From assembly GCA_963693305.1 (NCBI GenBank), contig OY855908.1, positions 24,764,493-24,828,492 of the forward strand: DNA of 64,000 bases. Direction: 5' to 3'. Of this stretch, positions 35,901-46,026 are shown one piece after another (position 1 is the stretch's first letter; every line of letters begins with the position of its first letter). The notes under the pieces were generated by a model. The model was not told where the DNA came from. It was given only the letters and a program-made list of their open reading frames with translations, and searched no databases. Both the position numbers and the translations under genes were made by a program. The stretch comes from Meandrina meandrites (lineage: Eukaryota > Cnidaria > Anthozoa > Scleractinia > Meandrinidae).

Positions 35901-36804
35901 TTTTTTCTTGGGCATCTTCGAAAAATCGCTTAGCTACCAGACCGGCCAGCTGAGATTTGCCACTTCCAGGATTTCCCGAGATGTACAGGTAACTAAGTGT
36001 GTTTTCATCGGCCTTCTTAAGCTCCTTGAGCTGTTTTGAAATATCAGCCACCTCACATTTGCGACGTTCGATGTCGTGTGATGGTTTGGGGGGGAGAATG
36101 CAAAATGGAGGAATATCATTCTGTAGCTGATCTTGAAGGACCTGTTTTTCTTTTTCTTTTTCGTGTAGCTGATGTTCAATGCCTTGTAAATGCTCTTCTT
36201 TCTCTTGTAGCTCATCTTTAAGATCCTGTTTCTGTTTCTCTTTTTCTTGTAGTTCCTTTTTTAAGTCTTCAACTTTGTTCAAGACATCTCTTAACTCCTT
36301 CGTGGGAAACGTTGTCTGCTTTGTTACGTTTTGAATTTTCACAGTGGAAAGAGCGAGTCCTTGAAATGCAGTATGAACTTTGCCCATAGCATTATGAAAG
36401 TCTGCGTCTGAAAGCTTGCCTTGTGGCATGTGAGCAAATTCCTCGTTTCTAAATCTTCTTAGATTATCCACATTCGATTTGACTACCGCGTTTAGGCCTG
36501 GGCCGATGCAATCAGAATAAAGAATGGCGTAAAACATCATGGTACAATCCCATTCAGCTCTATCTCCATTCATCATGGTAGTCAAGAGATGCGCATTTCT
36601 TCTCTGGTTTCGCGGCGATTCCGCATTATAGAAGTCCATTCCATTCTGTGGCTCATCCTTCCATTCTCCAATTGTTGTTTTGTAACGTTTGTCCCATTCC
36701 TGTTTGAAGATTGATCGAAGACCTTCGGCCAGAATATCCGTGGTGACAAAACAAATCCTGTAGTAGTTTAGTTGGTCTGCGGTGTATTCTGTCGCAGTGG
36801 CCAT
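32929..36804 (-). CDS. NLR/STAND-like protein: HEPN, coiled coil, NB-ARC-type NTPase, TPR array, CaaX tail
   Basis: Single exon, 1,291 residues, ATG at 36804, TGA at 32929-32931. Residues 1-155 resemble the DZIP3/hRUL138-type HEPN domain, including LSDADFHNAMGKV and the RX5H motif RNEEFAH (R119, H125), the catalytic pattern of HEPN RNases. Residues about 165-230 are a charged coiled coil (repeated QEKE and HEKE units). The NTPase has Walker A GNPGSGKS (277-284), a Walker B-like WLLVAD (372-377), LLITTQDS (about 402-409), YQPLALA (about 458) and a winged-helix-type end with VHQVVRDV (about 587). About 13 TPRs of 42 residues follow (about 710-1260; consensus LGPEHVDVATVYSNLGSV, kinesin-light-chain style). 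The last residues are RRKHCCIIL: a C-I-I-L box behind basic residues and a second cysteine. The family is inferred to sense a ligand through TPRs and oligomerise through the NTPase. Membrane anchoring and RNase action are inference. Confidence 0.88.
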   Translation of the reverse strand: MATATEYTADQLNYYRICFVTTDILAEGLRSIFKQEWDKRYKTTIGEWKDEPQNGMDFYNAESPRNQRRNAHLLTTMMNGDRAEWDCTMMFYAILYSDCIGPGLNAVVKSNVDNLRRFRNEEFAHMPQGKLSDADFHNAMGKVHTAFQGLALSTVKIQNVTKQTTFPTKELRDVLNKVEDLKKELQEKEKQKQDLKDELQEKEEHLQGIEHQLHEKEKEKQVLQDQLQNDIPPFCILPPKPSHDIERRKCEVADISKQLKELKKADENTLSYLYISGNPGSGKSQLAGLVAKRFFEDAQEKKRDPRASVFVMTLNAESLDTLLESYFSFARQLKCPEYAVTKILQSKDLKKDEQIAHLKTLVTSKLDSYAEWLLVADNVKSVTNIHPYLPEHGNEQWARGQLLITTQDSERIPLTSSFIQHVSVKKGMEPSDAISLLAVISGIDDSDTAKVVAKALDYQPLALASAATYVKQLRQSNFGWHDFLDKVDSGQRVTTETILAETNPSYSKSMTAATTLAVKEMMTSDKVIEHTFSFLSLCAPQPLNRDIVIDYILNVDDEIQKEMIIMRIERCSLIILEEEDSSVYISVHQVVRDVIQTAMKEYPENRQYESINGAVTAFNKFIDDTLSENWQDVDTVLQSKIIAPHLQALNVNIENLVPRENISQIFKTGMLKLGQTCQNHCDFHSAKRYYEYSISCFLKKDVHGLVSTVNAYNHLGSVLQAEGEFYQAKQCYNHVLDIYQRLFGPEDIQVATTCSNLGSVCEELGEFEQALEYHHRDLSISLKTLGPEHSDVATTYSNLGSVYEALGLFEQAKHYYHHALNIRLTELGPEHVDVATIYSSLGSLYETLGDVEQAKEYYHRDLTISLKKLGPEHPDVATSYSRLGSLFKLLGDFEQARQYHHLDLNISLKRLGPEHPDVATTYCNLGCIEQVLGNFEQAKEYHHCALNICLQKLGPEHVDVATVYSNLGSVHQALGNFGQAKEYHHRALNIYLKKLGPEHVDVATVYSNLGSVHQALGNFGQAKEYHHRALNIYLKKLGPEHVDVATVYSNLGSVQQDMGDFEQAKEYHHRALNIRLEKLGPEHVDVAMTYGNLGSIHQALGDFEQAKEYHHRALKISLKKLGPEHVDVASSYSHLGSFYEVLNDLEQAKEYHHRALNIRLEKLGSEHVDVAITYSNLGCTHQAIADFEQAKEYHLCALNIRLKKLGPEHVDVATSYTCLGSVYETLGDFEQAKEYRHQALIIQQKKIGPEHVALDNMGIVQHESVELQQSVTENTSKPQRPVRRKHCCIIL
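33124..34640 (-). repeat. 126-bp tandem repeats encoding the TPR array
   Basis: About a dozen 126-bp units within the coding region of the 32929-36804 gene, each one TPR. Units at 33687-33812 and 33813-33938 are identical by eye, and the identity runs on into the flanks (about 33649-33944). Other units differ at several residues. Recent unit duplication or gene conversion is the likely cause. Confidence 0.9.
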
Positions 36805-37115
36805 GTTTCTTTTATTATTTGGACTTGCTACCTTGTAAAAACAATGGTAAAAACAATTGTACTCTAGTGCTATTAAAATATAAGAAATACAGTATAATGA
36901 TCATAATAATTCACCTCCGAGCAGCCGAAAAGAAACAAAATGGCTTCGCACGCCGCTTTGGGTACCGAAAGTAATGTTTTGGTCCGCTAGTTATTCAACT
37001 TGTGTGGTATATACTAAAACAATTATTCACCTCAGTGTCGGTGAAAGCAGTCGATATTTCCACCACTATTCACCTCCGCTTCGGTGAATAATTGTTTTTT
37101 TTTCATTATTATTGC

Positions 37116-37161
<46 letters not shown>
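36805..37161. repeat. Upstream region of the NLR-like gene, with a small inverted repeat and an ATT microsatellite
   Basis: AACAATTATTCACC (37018-37031) and GGTGAATAATTGTT (37083-37096) form a stem with further TTCACC...CGGTGAA repeats between. A (TTA)n tract of about 15 units follows at 37116-37161. No TATA box is evident just above the ATG. Confidence 0.6.
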
Positions 37162-39899
37162 GGCAAACAAAAACCAAATATTTCAAAGCTTAAAGTGCAT
37201 TTGACAGATTTTATCGAATCTACGTGGCATGTTGATGTGAAAATCAGAAAACATTCCAAAAATTCGCCGCATTTTAGTAGTCAGAAGACTTGAAATTTGA
37301 CTTCCGGTCGGATCGTTTGAATGGAACTCTGTACTTCAAGTATCAAGCAAGACGCCTGGAGGCCAACGTTTTATGTGCAACACATTCGCATTTGGGCTCA
37401 ACAAATAGTCTCAAGTGTGTCTTGTTTCATTGTCAGAATTATTAATGCTGTTCATTTAAAATGAGATGCCGCTTTTGTTAAAATGGTGAAGCAGGTACCT
37501 TCGGAAGTCCAGTGTTCTACACGTAATGTTAATCGCGTTTAAATACGGCACTCTGCAGTGGTATAATTGCATTAAATTTCTTTTGAAATCAAGGTAAATC
37601 ATTGGTTCTCGTGGAGTTATAAAGCGTGGGTACCCTGTGATTCGTTTGAATTCGCGCGGGGAGTGGTGGGTTGGAGGCAGAAGAGGAGACTGGGGCATGT
37701 CACACACTAAACCACTCAGACAGTGAACAGAGAACACCAGGAAGGGACAACAGTGACTTTTAATTTCTGCTTTCTTTGGCCACACTAAGGGAGCAGTTAA
37801 TAAGAGGATTTATTGAAAAGCGGAGAGTATCCTTAGACCAGTCGTGGCTCGAGGTGAAACACTTTACCTTATACAGCGCTGGCAGTGATGAAAAGCTAAG
37901 AAAATCGGTCACGAGAAGAGAGACAGCGGAGAAAATCGAGCCTCACAAATTGCCCAAGTCGCGTTTAACGTAGCGACAACGTCGCTTTTCACTTGAAAAA
38001 ATACGATTTCTTGTTTGTCCGGTCCTCAGAAATGTCAGTAATCTTTGGGAGACTGTCGGAAATACTTAGTGACGCCCTGATAAAGTTGAAAAATGATCGG
38101 ACGTCCTTGGATAAAATTATCTAGTTGCATGAATTTTACGAAGCCAAATATAGATTAACGGTCCGTGAATCAGGCAAAGACAAATTTTTCCACTCGTCGA
38201 CTGGGCAAACTAGAAGTTTGTGCCTTTGATAACAGCAGAAAAAACTACAAATTTGTCTTGTGAAAGAAAACTCATCAATAATGAAGGCACATCTTGCTTT
38301 TTTGTTGTGCTTTTTCAACGGAATATTTCCTCTCGTTTTGTGAGTAGGCCGTTTTTGAGCAAAGAATCTGATAATGTACAGAATAATGGGAAAGTGCGAA
38401 ACAAAGTTCCCATCAAGGGGCAGTGAGACATTCGTGCAAGGAAATAGCAGCTAGCATAGAGACGCATCACGTGTCAAATATACTTCTCGGTTGTCCAAGA
38501 GGTTAGTTTTTTCTTCCTTTCTGCATCAACGCAGAGAAGAGAAGAAAATCCCTGGCAACAGCGTAGTGTCAATTTATTTCCCCTTAAACATGTTCGTTTC
38601 TGTTTTTGTTTTTCGAAACCCCATGGTGGATGTTTTCTGTTTTCGTCTGCCATTCAGTATTTGCTTCTGATTCGCTTTCAAGCTCGCTTGGAAGGCGCGC
38701 ACGCGTGGTAACTGGGGAGTCAACAACACTCTGCAAGACTATTTGCTCAAAAGAACGCTTCACATGCAAGAAATTTGAGTGAAAGTTTCAAGGATTTGTA
38801 TTGATAAGCAAAAATATTTGTGTAAAGATGGATTTGGCTGAAACGTCATAGCGGATTTGCCGATTCATATACTCTTATTCAGCCCCACCACCGCACTAGA
38901 AGCGTGACTGGTTGGAACTCAAAATAAATTTTGTGTTCGCGCACGAAAAAAAAAAACAACAACAGAGGTTATCCTTTGACCCCGTCTCCAACAAAAACAG
39001 TACGTATGGGTTTTGTGGTTTAGTGATAAAAAACTCAAAGCTGAAGGGCGTTCTCTCTGTTCGCTTCGTTTAGGCGTTTAACGGTGGAATCGAATTTTAG
39101 TTAATCAATCATACTTTTCATGAAACAGTGTCAGTAATTTATAAGCGAACAGAAAATTGGCAACGGGATCTGTAAACGGAGATGTAAATATATATGCATA
39201 GCATTTCCTGCTACAAAATTTGATTTGCATATGTCAGATAGATTTAATTTTTTCAACTATTATCGATTTTGGTTTTATAACTAATGACTTATTGTAAACG
39301 ACATTCAGACGTTAAAAAATCATCAACGAAGTGAATCGATATAATCATTTAATTGAATGCCAGATCTCCTTCTTGTCTACATTCTGATCTGTATGACTTC
39401 AGATTTAACTACAATAAACCGAGGCCAGCCGAGGGGGTTTCATGTTCTACAATGTTTTAAAACATACTTTTGTCTTCCACACTGTATTTAAGGGTACAAA
39501 ATTCATCAAGATGAACAATTTTTAATAAACTGTTTTGATGAAACTGTTTTATCATAGACTTAGTATGGCAGCCCATGACGCAAGCGGCGAAAAACGTTTT
39601 CAGGTCGAACGAACTCAAAAGATTTACTGACAGAAATTCGAAACATCCCGTCCCTAAATTATAATTCTTCGATAAATGGTTATTAAGTTAGTAGCAAAAA
39701 GTACACAGAAGACATCGAGAGGGCGCCAATACGTTGGTAAATGCGAAAAATTGGAAATGGCAACGTTTTCGTGTAGCAATCATGCACACAAATCGTGTAC
39801 AACTTGTACAATTTGTATAAATGAGACAGAAGCCAGCCACAGCATACAGGGTACTGAAGACTGGTTTCCAACTTTTAAAGACTGTTTTAACTATTTAGC
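37162..39899. other. Intergenic, no gene recognised
   Basis: Short ORFs only (for example 37776-37973), none with a recognisable motif or conserved composition. Confidence 0.5.
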
Positions 39900-39902
39900 A
39901 GA

Positions 39903-40125
39903 GAGCAGGGCTGGCACAGTGGTGAGAGCGCTCGCTTTCCGCCAATGTGGCCGGGGTTTTGAATACATGTACCGGACTCAGCGTTATACATGGATTGAGT
40001 TTGTTGTTGGTTCTCGTTCTTGCTCCGCAGGTAAACTAACACTCCAAATTCCAGTTTGATCCTCGATCTAACGAGCTCCCGAGAGCTCTTCCGTGTTACG
40101 TGGATATATTAATAAATAAATTCCG
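39903..40125 (+). mobile_element. tRNA-derived SINE
   Basis: The head has a pol III A-box-like GGCACAGTGGTGAGAGCGCT and a degraded B box (GGGTTTTGAATAC) about 45 bases later, the layout of a tRNA. A tRNA-unrelated body follows (GGATTGAGTTTGTTGTTGGT), ending near AATAAATAAA. I recognise the head as the type seen in coral SINEs. The B box departs from GGTTCGAATCC, so this copy is old and not a functional tRNA gene. Confidence 0.7.
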
Positions 40126-40700
40126 CTTACATTTTCAGTATAATCGCTGTCGATCATTAGTGATAGGTGAGAAATCGTTTCGTTTTGTCGTTCATCCGAT
40201 GCGTGTTTACCCGTTGTGAAGGCTCGCCGTGAGTCGCTCGACAGTCAACATAAACGTACACCTAAAGAAATGCCAGAAATGAATACTATACTTACTACTT
40301 TGAATATTTCCAACTTATTCTGGAGCAATTTAGCAAGACATCAATGCCGTCTACCAGTTAAGAGCGGAAGTGAAATCTTTTCGACAAGATTGAAAGTGAA
40401 ATAGCACATAGCGTGACATTGACGTTTGTTTCTATTTTCAGCACATAATGAGAAGCACGTGATTACTCGGGGAAGAAAGGGAAATCGGAAATTGAAAATC
40501 GGGAAACGGGGAACGGGATCGAATAGTTTATCTTTTGGTTATGAAACGATTTAAACTGTGAAATAATTTTTTGGGCCAAAAAGCAATCGTTTTTAATAGA
40601 CGTTGAACGGGGCCAGCGTGGCATCTCGTTCTGATGAAGTCATTTATTTTTGTTTCATTTCCGCGTGTTATTTCCCTTTTCAGTCAACTCCATAAACTAT
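40126..40700. other. Intergenic, no gene recognised
   Basis: No supported feature. Confidence 0.5.
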
Positions 40701-40893
40701 AGGGCGCGTTCGTTTGGGATCAATCCGGAATAAGAATAATTGGAATAATGCAAGTTAGCGTTCGTTTGGCTGCTCTTCCTATTCCGGAATACTTGGATTT
40801 CCATTCCGGCTATTCTGCTCCCAGGAGCAGAATAGCCGGAATATCTTCCAGAATATATTCTTATTCCAGAATATTCCCAAACGAACGCGCCCT
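40701..40893. mobile_element. 193-bp MITE
   Basis: Ends AGGGCGCGTTCGTTTGGG and CCCAAACGAACGCGCCCT are perfect inverted repeats. The centre is a further palindrome (GGCTATTCTGCTCC / GGAGCAGAATAGCC at about 40818-40847), and repeated CCGGAAT/ATTCCGG motifs lie between. The GGGC-type ends and a possible 3-base target site recall PIF/Harbinger MITEs, but the flanks (TAT and TAA) do not prove it. Confidence 0.85.
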
Positions 40894-41140
40894 TAATGAC
40901 AACGTTGCATGTAGAACCCGATACAGTTGACAAGAAACACTGGCATCATATCCACTGGTGATAAAACTTCTTATCCACTCGATATACTAGATATAATATG
41001 TACTAACACACTATAATAGATAGAAATAAAATAGATATAATCCAAATCGACATTATAGAAGGTGAGTTAACTGGCAGCCTAAAAATTGTTTATTTGGCTC
41101 TGCCACATAATTTGCTTACGAAGTTGAGAACTGATACATT

Positions 41141-41298
41141 GAAAAAATATTTCTAATTCCTTTTATTGCGAATGGACAGCAGTAAAAGCCGATTTTGGGA
41201 AGCTAAAATATTTACAATAACGATTAGCGAGAAAATTTTAATATTTATATTGGGGATGCTGTGACCTCAGAAACATAGGATGGTAAGCTTGTGGTCAA
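41141..41298. repeat. Dispersed repeat copy 1 (pairs with 50564-50722)
   Basis: Shares GACAGCAGTAAAAGCCGATT and GTGCTGTGACCTCA-like strings with 50564-50722 in the same orientation over about 155 bp, with scattered differences. Confidence 0.75.
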
Positions 41299-41395
41299 AT
41301 TTGCAGAAATTTGACTCGCAAGTGACTTGAATCAGCTGTATCTTTATCGCTCGGCAAATTTTTGTTTTGTCAACGATAAATAGACAGGTTTCTTC

Positions 41396-41684
41396 TAAGG
41401 GCCTGATTACATGAGCCGGGCTGGCCCAGTTAGCCAGGCTTGCTCGGTTTGCCGAGATCTCAGCACGTCTGTTTAACGCAACAAAAATCAACTTCGCGAT
41501 CAGAGGCCGGCCAGCCCGGTTAGCCGAGACCAACCGGGCTGAGAAATGTCCATGTAATCGCGTTCACCGGGCCAGCCCGACCAAACAGGCCTAGGCCAGC
41601 ATTCAATTTCTCTTCCGAGCACAAAATCCGACGAAAGTCATCTCGGCAAACCGAGCCAGCCCGGCTCATGTAATCAGGCCCTTA
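41396..41684. mobile_element. 289-bp GC-rich MITE
   Basis: TAAGGGCCTGATTACATGAG at the left is the inverted repeat of CTCATGTAATCAGGCCCTTA at the right. The inner arms repeat CCGGGCTGGC and TCGGTTTGCCGAGA. The element is clearly more GC-rich than its AT-rich surroundings. The target-site duplication is not clear. Confidence 0.85.
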
Positions 41685-41799
41685 GTATTATACTGAGTTC
41701 AGTCAACTGCTTTACGTCGATTCGAAACAATTTCAACCATGGCTGGATGCAGACTGCATATTTGTTAGCGCGGCGTGAAGGTCAACAAAGACAACAAAT

Positions 41800-41827
41800 G
41801 GCTCTTGTGTACCGGTACACAAGAGCC
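41800..41827. repeat. Perfect 28-bp palindrome
   Basis: GGCTCTTGTGTACC followed directly by its reverse complement GGTACACAAGAGCC, with no loop. It lies 115 bp from the MITE at 41396-41684 and is not part of it. Confidence 0.9.
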
Positions 41828-42286
41828 GATACAAAAGACCAAACAATACATTACAGCTAACCAATGCCTCTTACACAAAGAAATACAATGGCTATTCCCT
41901 TGTGCAGCATGCGAAGCGCTTCAATGTCGCGTCAAAAAAACTGCCCAAGCGTACATGACAATATTGTCATCGCGTACATGACAATAGTAAACTTACAATG
42001 CTGCAAGACACAAGCTTTGCTCATCGCCACATGAGTTAGCGCATCAAACCGTAGTCCAGTCCCTGAACTCTCCCTTCCACGCCCTGTAGAGACATTCACG
42101 TCCCGGAGACCACGATCCTTCTGGTCTGCGCCAGCACTGTGGCGCCAGGGATCAATCCGGTACATACTTCACGATAATTTGCATGCACATGCTCAAAACG
42201 GACCAATCAAAAACGAGAGAGAAGTGTGGCGTTTCTTTGCTATAACGAGCGCGCTAAGGTAAAATTGCTCGCTAAAATGACAAAAT

Positions 42287-42641
42287 CAACTACACGACTA
42301 GGCGCGTGATATTGCTGCAAGAAACATTGTCGTGAACATTGTCTAAAGTCATATAATCCAGGATTACCGGAACAGCCTGAGGGACTAATCGCATATTACC
42401 AACCGCTAAAATCTAAACCAACAATACTACGGATGGCATAGCTCTCCTGCGAGTAAATTCGTCATTTGAGCGAGCGATTTGAACTCGTGCAGAAAAGTGT
42501 CCAAAAAGTAAGTACAATTGCCGAGTTTTTCAGCATGAATTAGGCGCTTTCTATTTGGCGGCTAGGGATCATTGTTTTCGTCGTTAGTTTCTATCGGATA
42601 GTGTCTAGGTTAAGCGCCTTTAGTACGTAGTCGTGTAGTTG
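42287..42641. repeat. Pair of inverted 14-mers, possible old MITE
   Basis: CAACTACACGACTA (42287-42300) and TAGTCGTGTAGTTG (42628-42641) are perfect inverted repeats 355 bp apart. Little else between them pairs, so this may be a degraded element. Confidence 0.4.
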
Positions 42642-44400
42642 AATTCATCATCTGTGCGCCAAAGCTGCTGACATATTCGCTCGAGAGTGATAGTTTCTTC
42701 AGGCTCTAGGGATATAAGGGGTATGGATTTTACGAGTTAGAGTATACAAAAGGTAGGGAAAACTGTCATTTATGTATTTAAAGGACCTTTTAAAATATCT
42801 CAAATAGACCCAACGGAGATTTGATTCATTCAAGTATTTAACGCGTTATTCAAGTGAAAAATTTAGTAGGTATGTGAAGTGGGTTCCATTTTCTATCAAA
42901 GGTATATGAAAGGGGTATAACGTTTCTGTCAAAAATGGTATATGAAAGCGTAAGAGTTTGGACATCGGGAAATACTCTTCACAGTTTTAAAAGGATACCT
43001 TTAATAAGAATTGATAAATAGAGCGATACTAGGACATACAATTAGAATGTGGCCCTGAGGTGAATGGTGTCCACCAAATTGAGGATGTTGATTTGGAAAT
43101 ACTCCCCATTATTACTTCCTTAACCGATAACGCTTGCTTGAGAGACTTGTTACAGTGGAACTGCTTCCGTGATACAGCTGAGATAGCGGCTAAGGAGTTT
43201 TTATACAAGTCGGCTTGACAAGAAGGAAGTAAATGGACAGGGCTGTCAAAAGTTAACATAAATGAAAACATGACATAAAGGCAGCTGGAATGCCCTCCGC
43301 TTTATTTTCCATATATTGTATTGGCACGAGAAGAGAATGAGCGTGTTGATAAGTGCGATTTCGTTGAACAACCCTCTTCCCCCAACCAACCCCCCTTACT
43401 TCATTCTATTGAATAATTTAGTCATTACCCCCTCCCCCTCGGCTGGGCGTATTACTTTACAGTCTACCCTTTCGTTTTAGAACCTCCCTTTACTGATAAT
43501 TATTGCACAGTCTCTTATGATACTCTTTAGCACACGCCATCTATATTTACAAGATATATATATTTTCCAGTTTGGACCTCCCTGCTGGCTGGTTTACAAA
43601 CTTGGTAAGGCGATAGCTTTTCCAAGGTTGGGTTTCAGCGATGAACGTCTTGGTTTATTTTCAACAACTCTTTTTGTTTTTTTTTTTCCGCTAGTGCAGG
43701 TCGCTAGTCGAGGGCCATTTTGGATTGGACAAGAGCTACTCAAAGTGCACATGTGACTACTGCTTTCTTTGCACAGCCTCGCCTTTCTGGAAATCTTCCA
43801 AAACTCGTCCGAAAATCGCTCAAAGATCTTTTCATGGTTCCAGCTGTCAAAATACTATATCTTTTCAATCCATGGTAACTGAGCAATGAAATGATAGTTT
43901 ATGTATTTCGTGATAAGGTTTACACAACCCGCTGTATCTGGAATTGTTCTTTTACATTGCACCGTAAACAAATAATCGTGCAATTTTGAGGCAAGTTTCA
44001 ATATCACTTGCAGTGTAAACCCTCATTTGCACTTGTTCTTTAAAGATTTCGAGTACTACTCAGACGAATTACGAATACTACTTAAAAGAAAATATAATTT
44101 CTTAAAATTGTAATTTTTAATCAATTTAAACCAAATTCAAGAAGAGAGGTCATGGCAATGAAGGACCCGGCCTGCAAGGTCTTCTCAGGAAAACTAATTT
44201 GACTAAAATACAAATTCTTCTTAAGAGAAAAATAAAAGCTATAAGAAAACAGTAAGGAGAATGTGGCTGCTAAAATGTCACGCAACACAACGCTAACGCA
44301 ACGCGAACGGAGGTTCCCAATTGGACTACTGAACTTGGGATTTTAAATTACGGCTGCCACACCTCTACGATCCTCTTTGGCCATGGTCTCGATTCTCCTT
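42642..44400. other. Intergenic, no gene recognised
   Basis: A minus-strand ORF at 43029-43271 and a plus-strand ORF at 43517-43756 have no recognisable motifs. Confidence 0.5.
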
Positions 44401-45305
44401 TCAAATAAGAAGCTCAAAAAGAGCTCTTCGAAAACTTCTGATTCTCCAGCAATAAATGATGGAATTAAAGAGTGAATTTAGCATCATACAGGTGAAAAAT
44501 ACAGGAAAGAACAGACCGTGAATTCTGTTATTAAAGATGCCGCCAGAGATGAAGATTCTCGACACGTTGTTTACGAGACCTGCTAAGAAGGACAGACATA
44601 CCACCCCGATTATGATTGTTGCAGTTTTCCACGCTTTCTTTTGCTCCAAGAATTTTGGGATAGTTGCTTGGGAAATCTGCTCGGAAATGACCTGACGCCT
44701 GTGACGACGAGAAACAGCGTACACGGAAATATGACAGTAAGCAATCACTGACAAATTTCCTGCTATCATTAGTGACAGAGCAGAAAAAGGCGTATTCCCA
44801 GACACTAGGTAAGCGTAAACAATATAAGCTAACCCTGTCAACCAGCTTCAGATGACAGCCACAATAACGCGAGATTTTGTGACGATGCTTTCGTAACGCA
44901 ACGCATGTTTCATTGCCACATTGCGGTCGATGCTGATCAAAGCCAAATGAAACGCCGATGCTATGACTGAGAGGTTGGTAAACAGCGTAACCTTGTTGAA
45001 GACATTGCAATATGCAGTGAACGAGTCAGTCATTAGGAATATCAACGCAGTGATTAAAAGCGATTGGCTGACCAATCCAACCAGCAGATCTGTGCTCGCC
45101 AAATGTGCCAACAGGATGTTTCCATTCTCTGCAGTCCTTGCCTTGACTTCACTGCCAATATCACCAGCGCATTCATTACTATGGTTACGGGACACGTCAC
45201 CAAGTTGATAACAATGCATATCAGTATGACAATGTAATTTTCTAATGAGAACGTCTCATCCTTCAGCAGTTGGCAAACTTCGCCAGTTGAGTTTGTGGCA
45301 TTCAT
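44401..45305 (-). pseudogene. Class A (rhodopsin-like) GPCR pseudogene, intronless
   Basis: Starts at ATG 45305 with NATNST (glycosylation sites) and a first membrane segment NALVILAVKSR. A one-base shift near 45125-45135 then moves the frame to GNILLAHLASTDLLVGL (segment 2). The DRY position reads IDRN (IDRNVAMKHALRYE). A TGA at 44845-44847 interrupts VIVAVI and SWLTGLAY at the start of segment 4; the frame is the same on both sides. Segments 5-7 follow, with NSIIYCWRIRSFRRAL replacing the usual NPxxY ending, and a stop at 44401. Overall layout is like the expanded intronless melatonin/adenosine-like receptors of cnidarians (family-level guess). Two lesions make a functional receptor unlikely; a sequencing error at one of them cannot be excluded. 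Confidence 0.85.
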
Positions 45306-45320
45306 ATGGACAAGCTTTTA

Positions 45321-46026
45321 AAACATAGGCACGCTAAGCGTGCAGGAGTTATTTTTTCAATTGATTGGGTGGCTTGGGGTAAGACTGGGTGTTAGTCCTG
45401 TTGGGATGGTTTATTTCAGGGGTTGAGCTTTTTGTGCATGATGCATCACCAACTACATAGCCCCTTACTACGACTAACAGGCATTTTTTGAAAAAAAAGA
45501 TGCTTGCAGACAAAACAATTCTTACGTGCAATTTGTTATGTCAAAACTGTTTCGTTCAATTAGCCATGTTCTAAACGAGCAGGGGACTGGGTACGAACAT
45601 ATTTTCTCTTCGGTACAAACATTCAATATCGATTGAATTGAAAAATGGGGCATGTCATCTGAAAGAACATCCAAAAATTAGTAAATTCACTAAATTTCAC
45701 GGTTATTGGTTTAAACCCAAAGGCATGGTACACTTAGTATGGATTGGAGGGACAGGCGTCCTCTAATCCATACTAAGCTCTCTTATTTTAAAAGTGTACC
45801 ATGCTTTTGCGTTTAAACCAATAACCATCAAATTTGGTAAATTTACTAATTTTTGGATGTTCTTTCAGATGACGTGCCCTATTTTCAATTCAATAAATAT
45901 TGAATATTCGTACCAAGAAAAAATATGTTCGTACCCAGTCCCCTGCTCGTTTAGAACATGGCCAATAGTAAATTTTTATCATTTAAAAAAGCAAGAACTA
46001 ATTTAATTGTCAAAATGTCACCAAAT
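45321..46026. repeat. Dispersed repeat copy A (pairs with 61986-62285), with MITE insertion
   Basis: Begins AAACATAGGCACGCTAAGCG and ends TTGTCAAAATGTCACCAAAT, matching 61986-62285 in the same orientation. Copy A is longer because of a 400-bp inverted-repeat element at about 45560-45965. The shared GCACGCTAAGCGTGC motif near the start is a small palindrome. It begins only 16 bases upstream of the GPCR start codon. Confidence 0.85.
45560..45965. mobile_element. About 400-bp MITE inside dispersed repeat copy A
   Basis: TAGCCATGTTCTAAACGAGC at the left is the inverted repeat of GCTCGTTTAGAACATGGCCA at the right, and pairing continues almost to the centre (near 45755). The related copy at 61986-62285 lacks it. 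CAAT stands at both edges and may be the target-site duplication. Confidence 0.85.

Noticed and set aside
43029..43271. Minus-strand ORF of 80 codons
   Set aside because: No recognisable motif, no splice context, and the reverse strand carries several stops; probably chance.
45349..45531. 60-codon minus ORF in dispersed repeat A, with a related ORF in copy B (62014-62196)
   Set aside because: The frames agree because the DNA is repeated; most of the few differences change amino acids, so I see no sign of selection on a protein.
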